Positions 6,632 through 9,820 of a stretch of 9,820 nt of DNA are shown piece after piece. The notes under the pieces were generated by a model, which saw nothing but the letters and a program-made list of their open reading frames with translations, was not told the origin of the DNA and ran no database searches. Made by a program: the position numbers and the translations under genes. Position 1 is the stretch's first letter, and every line of letters starts with the position of its first letter. Source of the DNA: 66-474 sp035249465 (GTDB taxonomy: Bacteria > Pseudomonadota > Gammaproteobacteria > Xanthomonadales > Rhodanobacteraceae); assembly GCA_035249465.1 (NCBI GenBank), contig DATFGL010000154.1, positions 1-9,820 of the forward strand. The letters run 5' to 3'.

Positions 6632-6750
6632 AACCGATTCCGGGTTCCGGCCCCGGATCAAGTCCGGGGCAAGCTCTGCGGCCGGTCCCGGAATGACCAA
6701 TGGGTATTGTCATTCCGGGGCGACCCTGAGGGTCGAACCCGGAATCGGTT
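6632..6750. repeat. 119-bp MITE-like element with perfect 16-bp terminal inverted repeats
   Basis: AACCGATTCCGGGTTC (6632-6647) is the exact reverse complement of GAACCCGGAATCGGTT (6735-6750). Three more perfect hairpins lie between: CCCCGGA/TCCGGGG (6651-6657 with 6663-6669), CCCGGAATGAC/GTCATTCCGGG (6687-6697 with 6709-6719) and CGACCC/GGGTCG (6721-6726 with 6730-6735). The internal phrases are of a type I recall as dispersed non-coding repeats in proteobacterial genomes. There is no open frame for a transposase and no target duplication longer than one base in the flanks. It sits upstream of both pdhA and kynA and could be folded in RNA or mobilised by a transposase elsewhere. Confidence 0.75.
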
Positions 6751-6855
6751 CTGATGCGGGTTAGATGCGGCAAGATTGCCATGCTCGCCATGCTCAACGC
6801 GAACGGACAAGCAGAACCGCGACAAACCACGAACGCGAACGGCTGTTCCTCGTCA

Positions 6856-6883
6856 TTGCGTGAAACACACATTGCGTTACGCT
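6856..6883 (+). promoter_or_regulatory. Candidate promoter for kynA
   Basis: TTGCGT (6856-6861) and TACGCT (6878-6883) are separated by 16 nt and would start transcription near 6890, about 20 nt before the kynA ATG. Each hexamer matches the sigma-70 consensus only partly, so this is a weak prediction. The ribosome binding site AGGGTG (6898-6903) lies 6 nt before the ATG. Confidence 0.3.
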
Positions 6884-6909
6884 TGTGCGGCTCACTCAGG
6901 GTGATTTCC

Positions 6910-7764
6910 ATGACCGACGACAACCGGCGCGAGCTCGAAGCCGGCATCCAGCGCGACCTTTCCGGCCGCATGACCTACGCGAGTTATCTGCGCCTCGACA
7001 CCTTGCTGTCCGCGCAGAGGCCGGTATCGGATCCCGAGTATCACGACGAGATGCTGTTCATCGTGCAGCACCACGTCGCGGAACTGTGGCTGAAGCTGAT
7101 GATCCACGAGCTGCGCGCGACCATCGTCGACATCGATGCCGATCGCGCGGAGCAGGCACAGAAGAAACTCGCGCGCGTCAAGCGCATCCAGGACCAGTTG
7201 TTCAACGAGTGGGCCGTGCTGGAAACGATGACGCCGCACGAGTACCTGAAATTCCGCGACGCACTGGGCCCGTCGTCGGGCTTCCAGTCGGTGCAGTACC
7301 GCACGGTGGAATTCCTGCTCGGCAACAAGAACGCCGACATGCTGCCCGTGTTCGCGCACGACACCGAAGCGCAGGCGGGCCTGCGCGCGACGCTGGAATC
7401 ACCGGGCCTTTATGACGCCGTGCTGCACTGGTTGGCGCGGCGCGGCCACGCGATTTCGCAAGCGATCCTCGATCGCGACGTGCGCCAAGGCTGGAAACGT
7501 GACGAATCGCTGCTGCCGGTGTTCCAGCGCATCTACGAGGCGCCGGAAAAGTTCTGGCCCGAATACCACCTGTGCGAAACGCTGGTGGACGTCGAGGAGA
7601 ACTTTCAGCTCTGGCGCTTCCGCCACATGAAGGCGGTCGAACGCATCATCGGCCATCGCCCCGGCACCGGTGGCTCCTCGGGCGTCGGGTTCCTGAAAAA
7701 AGCACTTGACCTCACGTTCTTCCCGGAATTGCTGGAAGTGCGCACCGCGCTGCGCACGGGCTGA
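6910..7764 (+). CDS. kynA: Tryptophan 2,3-dioxygenase
   Basis: This cytoplasmic haem enzyme oxidises L-tryptophan with O2 to N-formylkynurenine, the first step of the kynurenine pathway. The 284 residues show the family hallmarks: YASYLRLDTLLSAQRPVS (23-40), HDEMLFIVQHHVAELWLKL (45-63), GFQSVQYRTVEFLLGNK (124-140) and GTGGSSGVGFL (252-262). Compared with the Xanthomonas campestris enzyme, from memory, the key residues are all present one position earlier: F50, H54, Y112, R116, haem ligand H239 and T253. The ATG at 6910 is chosen because AGGGTG lies 6 nt upstream and family similarity begins just after it; an in-frame ATG at 6754 would add 52 non-conserved residues from the intergenic region. 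No kynureninase or formamidase gene is nearby, so the rest of the pathway must lie elsewhere. Confidence 0.97.
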   Translation: MTDDNRRELEAGIQRDLSGRMTYASYLRLDTLLSAQRPVSDPEYHDEMLFIVQHHVAELWLKLMIHELRATIVDIDADRAEQAQKKLARVKRIQDQLFNEWAVLETMTPHEYLKFRDALGPSSGFQSVQYRTVEFLLGNKNADMLPVFAHDTEAQAGLRATLESPGLYDAVLHWLARRGHAISQAILDRDVRQGWKRDESLLPVFQRIYEAPEKFWPEYHLCETLVDVEENFQLWRFRHMKAVERIIGHRPGTGGSSGVGFLKKALDLTFFPELLEVRTALRTG

Positions 7765-7862
7765 AGGCGACGCACAGCGGTGTGCCGCGTGCGCCTGCAG
7801 GCCGCGGTCGCAGCGGTCCGTTCCCATGTAAGGTGCGCTGACCCTTGCCACGCCATGCCACC

Positions 7863-9371
7863 ATGACGACGACCGGCAGCGCCACGCCGCAGGCTGTACC
7901 GCAATTCCCGCAGTTGCTCGGCCACCCGCGCCCGCTGTGGATGCTGTTCATGACCGAGTTCTGGGAACGCTTCGCGTTCTATTCGGTCAGTTGGGCGCTG
8001 GCGCTGTACATCGTGCAGCAGTTCTACCACGGCGACCCGTCGGGGCAGGCGTGGGCCAGCGGCATCTTCGGCGCGTACACCGCGCTGATCTACGGCACCT
8101 GCCTGTTCGGCGGCTGGGTCGCCGATCGGGTGATCGGCTACCAGCGCAGCATCCTGCTGGGCGCGCTGGTGATGGCGGCGGGGCTGTTCGTGCTGATGCT
8201 GCCCGATCGCACCATGCTGCTGCTGGGCCTTGCCCTGGTGATCGTCGGCGACGGCCTGTTCAAGCCCAACATCTCGACCATGGTCGGGCAGTTGTACGGC
8301 CGCGACGATCCGCGCCGCGACCGCGGCTTCACGCTGTTCTACATGGGCATCAACGCGGGCGCGCTGGCGGCGCCGCTGCTGACCGGATGGATGGCGTCGC
8401 ATTTCACTGCGACGCCGATGCAGCAGAATTTCCGGCTGGTGTTCGCCACCGCCGGCGTGGGCATGCTGCTGAGCCTGGTGTGGTTCTGGTTCGGCCGGAG
8501 GCAGCTCAAACACGTCGGGCGGCCGGCGCCGGGCGCGGAAGGCTGGTCGCGCGTGGGGCGGGTCGTGCTTGCCGTGATCGTCGGCGTGCCGCTGGTGTAC
8601 CTGCTGCTGTCGAAGCTGGGCGCCGAGGGCCTGCAATGGCTGCTCGGACTGCTGTTCATCGTGGTCGCGGCGATGTTGCTGGTGGAAGCCGCGCGCCACG
8701 GCCGCGTGCAGGTGCATCGTGTGATCGCGATGCTGATCATCTTCGCGTTCAACGTGCTGTTCTGGATGTTCTACTACCAGTTCGGCACGTCGTTCAATTT
8801 CCTGGCCGAGAACATCGTGGACCGCGTGATGCCGGGCGGCTGGGTGTTTCCGGTCGGCTGGTTCCAGTCGATCAGCCCGCTTTCGATCATCGTGTTCGCG
8901 CCGCTGGTGACATTGGCATGGGCCGGGCTGGACCGGCGCCGCATGGAGCCTTCGATCCCGCGCAAGTTCGGTTTCGGGCTGCTGTTCAACAGCCTCGGAT
9001 TCCTGGTGCTGATGTTCGCGCTGTCGAAACTGCTCGGCGCGAACGGCCTGATTCCGTTCTGGCCGCTGGTGCTGTGCTACGTGCTGCAGACCTGGGGCGA
9101 ACTGTGCCTCTCGCCGATCGGCCTGTCGATGGTTACCAAGCTGGCGCCCCCGCGGCTGGTCGGCTTCGCGATGGGCGGCTGGTTCCTGTCGCTGGCGGTG
9201 GGCGGCAATTTGTCGGGGCTGTTCGCCAGCCGTGTGGCCGGCAGCGGCGGCATGACCGTGACGTCGGCGCTGTCGGGCTTCACCTTCGGGTTCTGGCTGC
9301 TGCTGGGTGCGGGCGTGTTGCTGCTGCTGATTTCGCCGCTGGTAAACCGGTTGATGCACGGGGTCAAATAG
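7863..9371 (+). CDS. POT/PTR2 family proton-dependent di-/tripeptide transporter
   Basis: An inner-membrane symporter of the major facilitator superfamily that would take up di- and tripeptides with protons. The 502 residues are the usual length and very hydrophobic, with about 12-14 membrane segments. Diagnostic motifs are ExxER in helix 1 (TEFWERFAFYS; E32, E35, R36), GDGLFKPNIS (129-138, with the conserved lysine K134), the PTR2 signature FYMGINAGAL (159-168), FYYQFGTSFNFLAE in the helix 7 region and WGELCLSPIGLSMVTKLAP in the helix 10 region with its conserved glutamate. This resembles the DtpT-type bacterial members. The ATG at 7863 is preferred; a TTG at 7845 in frame would add six residues. 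Neither has a clear Shine-Dalgarno. The stop overlaps the convergent MarR gene by 8 bp. Substrate range cannot be read from sequence. Confidence 0.94.
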   Translation: MTTTGSATPQAVPQFPQLLGHPRPLWMLFMTEFWERFAFYSVSWALALYIVQQFYHGDPSGQAWASGIFGAYTALIYGTCLFGGWVADRVIGYQRSILLGALVMAAGLFVLMLPDRTMLLLGLALVIVGDGLFKPNISTMVGQLYGRDDPRRDRGFTLFYMGINAGALAAPLLTGWMASHFTATPMQQNFRLVFATAGVGMLLSLVWFWFGRRQLKHVGRPAPGAEGWSRVGRVVLAVIVGVPLVYLLLSKLGAEGLQWLLGLLFIVVAAMLLVEAARHGRVQVHRVIAMLIIFAFNVLFWMFYYQFGTSFNFLAENIVDRVMPGGWVFPVGWFQSISPLSIIVFAPLVTLAWAGLDRRRMEPSIPRKFGFGLLFNSLGFLVLMFALSKLLGANGLIPFWPLVLCYVLQTWGELCLSPIGLSMVTKLAPPRLVGFAMGGWFLSLAVGGNLSGLFASRVAGSGGMTVTSALSGFTFGFWLLLGAGVLLLLISPLVNRLMHGVK

Positions 9372-9820
9372 CCACACCCGTCCCGCCAGCAAGCAGCTTT
9401 TCAAGAATCCGCGCCAGCCAGCGTTGTTCGTCGGCATCCAGGCGTTCGAGGAACGCGCGCTCGTGTTGCCGCGCCAGCGGCGCGACTACATCGTGGATTC
9501 GCCAGCCCTCGGCCGACAACCGCAGCACCGACCGACGCTTGTCGCCCGCGTGGGTACGCCGGAGCACGCGGCCGTCGGCAACCAGCCGCGCCAACGCACG
9601 GCTGATCGCCACCTTGTCCATCGCGGTCAACCGCGCCACCGCGCGCGCCGAAAGGCCCTCGCCATCGTAGCGCGCCAGCACCGCCATCACCCGCCATTCG
9701 GTGGTGCCGAGGTCGAAACGCTCGCGATACTCGCGCGCGATCTCCTCGCTGACCGTATTGGATACGATCGACAGCTGGTACGGCACGAACTTTTCCAGCT
9801 CGATCGGGGCGTGCCTTGGC
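9364..9820 (-). CDS. MarR family transcriptional regulator, 5' end cut off by window edge
   Basis: A winged helix-turn-helix repressor or activator that binds DNA as a dimer. The visible protein has about 152 residues and includes the recognition region LSARAVARLTAMDKVAISRALARLVADGRVLRRTHAGDKRRSVLRL, with the wing carrying the D-K-R-R motif, followed by the helical dimerisation end. A GTG at 9786 could be taken as the start, but the frame stays open to the window edge and reads IELEKFVPYQLSIVSNTVS, which fits the typical MarR N-terminal helix, so the true start probably lies beyond base 9820. The gene is convergent with the peptide transporter and overlaps it by 8 bp at the 3' ends. Its ligand and targets are unknown; MarR proteins often control a divergent neighbour, which would be outside the window. 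Confidence 0.9.
   Translation of the reverse strand, partial: PRHAPIELEKFVPYQLSIVSNTVSEEIAREYRERFDLGTTEWRVMAVLARYDGEGLSARAVARLTAMDKVAISRALARLVADGRVLRRTHAGDKRRSVLRLSAEGWRIHDVVAPLARQHERAFLERLDADEQRWLARILEKLLAGGTGVAI

Larger units (their letters stand above)
6437..6909. other. Divergent intergenic region between pdhA and kynA
   Basis: These 473 nt hold no credible gene. They contain a candidate minus-strand promoter for pdhA, a 15-bp palindrome, a 119-bp element with terminal inverted repeats and a candidate plus-strand promoter for kynA. A 12-bp direct repeat CCGCGACAAACC occurs at 6508-6519 and 6817-6828, each followed by related CGCGAACGG sequence, on opposite sides of the element. A 9-bp tandem repeat GCCATGCTC occurs at 6778-6795. 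Open frames crossing the region on both strands are high-GC artefacts. Confidence 0.6.

Noticed and set aside
6437..6700. N-terminal extension of pdhA from an upstream ATG
   Set aside because: The extra 88 residues are Arg/Pro-rich, cross the inverted-repeat element and lack family similarity. GTG 6436 has a good ribosome binding site and the expected family N-terminus.
5354..6754. 466-residue plus-strand open frame opposite pdhA
   Set aside because: It is a shadow of pdhA and its tail runs through the intergenic repeat element.
2..7764. A tryptophan-metabolism cluster implied by trpS and kynA in the same window
   Set aside because: The two genes are over 5 kb apart, separated by an unrelated operon on the other strand, and no other tryptophan genes are present. 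Co-occurrence looks incidental.
7766..7795. Possible terminator hairpin after kynA (GCACA-GCGG-TGTGC with an outer GGCG/CGCC)
   Set aside because: The perfect stem is only 5 bp, the outer pairing is separated by a mismatched internal loop, and no T-run follows.
7605..9437. 610-residue open frame on the minus strand opposite the peptide transporter, rich in Gln, His and Arg
   Set aside because: It is antisense to a clear POT transporter, and its composition (QQ, HH, RR runs) is what opposite-strand reading of GC-rich membrane-protein codons gives. It has no domain pattern.
9364..9786. Complete MarR gene starting at GTG 9786
   Set aside because: The frame continues open to the window edge and the residues before the GTG fit the family's N-terminal helix, so the gene is better treated as partial.

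Overview
The window comes from a GC-rich gammaproteobacterial chromosome, most likely of the Xanthomonadales (Xanthomonas, Lysobacter or Rhodanobacter relatives). This rests on three things. The tryptophan 2,3-dioxygenase lines up with the Xanthomonas campestris enzyme with a constant one-residue offset at every active-site position I could recall. TrpS is long, with a C-terminal extension. Dispersed GC-rich hairpin repeats of a kind I associate with this order are present. No database search was possible, so the taxonomy is inference.

Layout, left to right. (1) The 3' part of trpS (+) is followed after 4 nt by a 98-aa, three-helix membrane protein gene of unknown function. (2) A 160-nt convergent gap follows. 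(3) A minus-strand block is read right to left: pdhA (E1 alpha), pdhB (E1 beta), a DUF1304 membrane protein gene, pdhC (E2, one lipoyl domain) and a class I SAM-dependent methyltransferase gene. The first four are tightly packed: TGATG stop/start overlap, then 8 nt, then 14 nt. The methyltransferase follows 31 nt after pdhC with its own strong Shine-Dalgarno. (4) A 473-nt divergent intergenic region holds candidate promoters for both directions, a perfect 15-bp palindrome and a 119-bp element with perfect 16-bp terminal inverted repeats. (5) kynA (+) encodes tryptophan 2,3-dioxygenase. (6) A POT-family peptide transporter gene (+) overlaps tail to tail by 8 bp with (7) a MarR-family regulator gene (-) whose 5' end runs off the window.

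How the genes work together. PdhA, PdhB and PdhC form a heterotetrameric-E1 2-oxo acid dehydrogenase complex that makes acyl-CoA, most likely acetyl-CoA from pyruvate. The E3 lipoamide dehydrogenase is not in the window. KynA opens the kynurenine route of tryptophan breakdown. The transporter would import di- and tripeptides. The genes are mostly ordinary metabolic ones, and I see no defence system, prophage or novel multi-gene system. The least ordinary features are a hairpin repeat sitting in frame inside the E2 linker, the MITE-like element in front of the pdh operon, the membrane protein gene inside that operon and a non-canonical E2 active-site motif.
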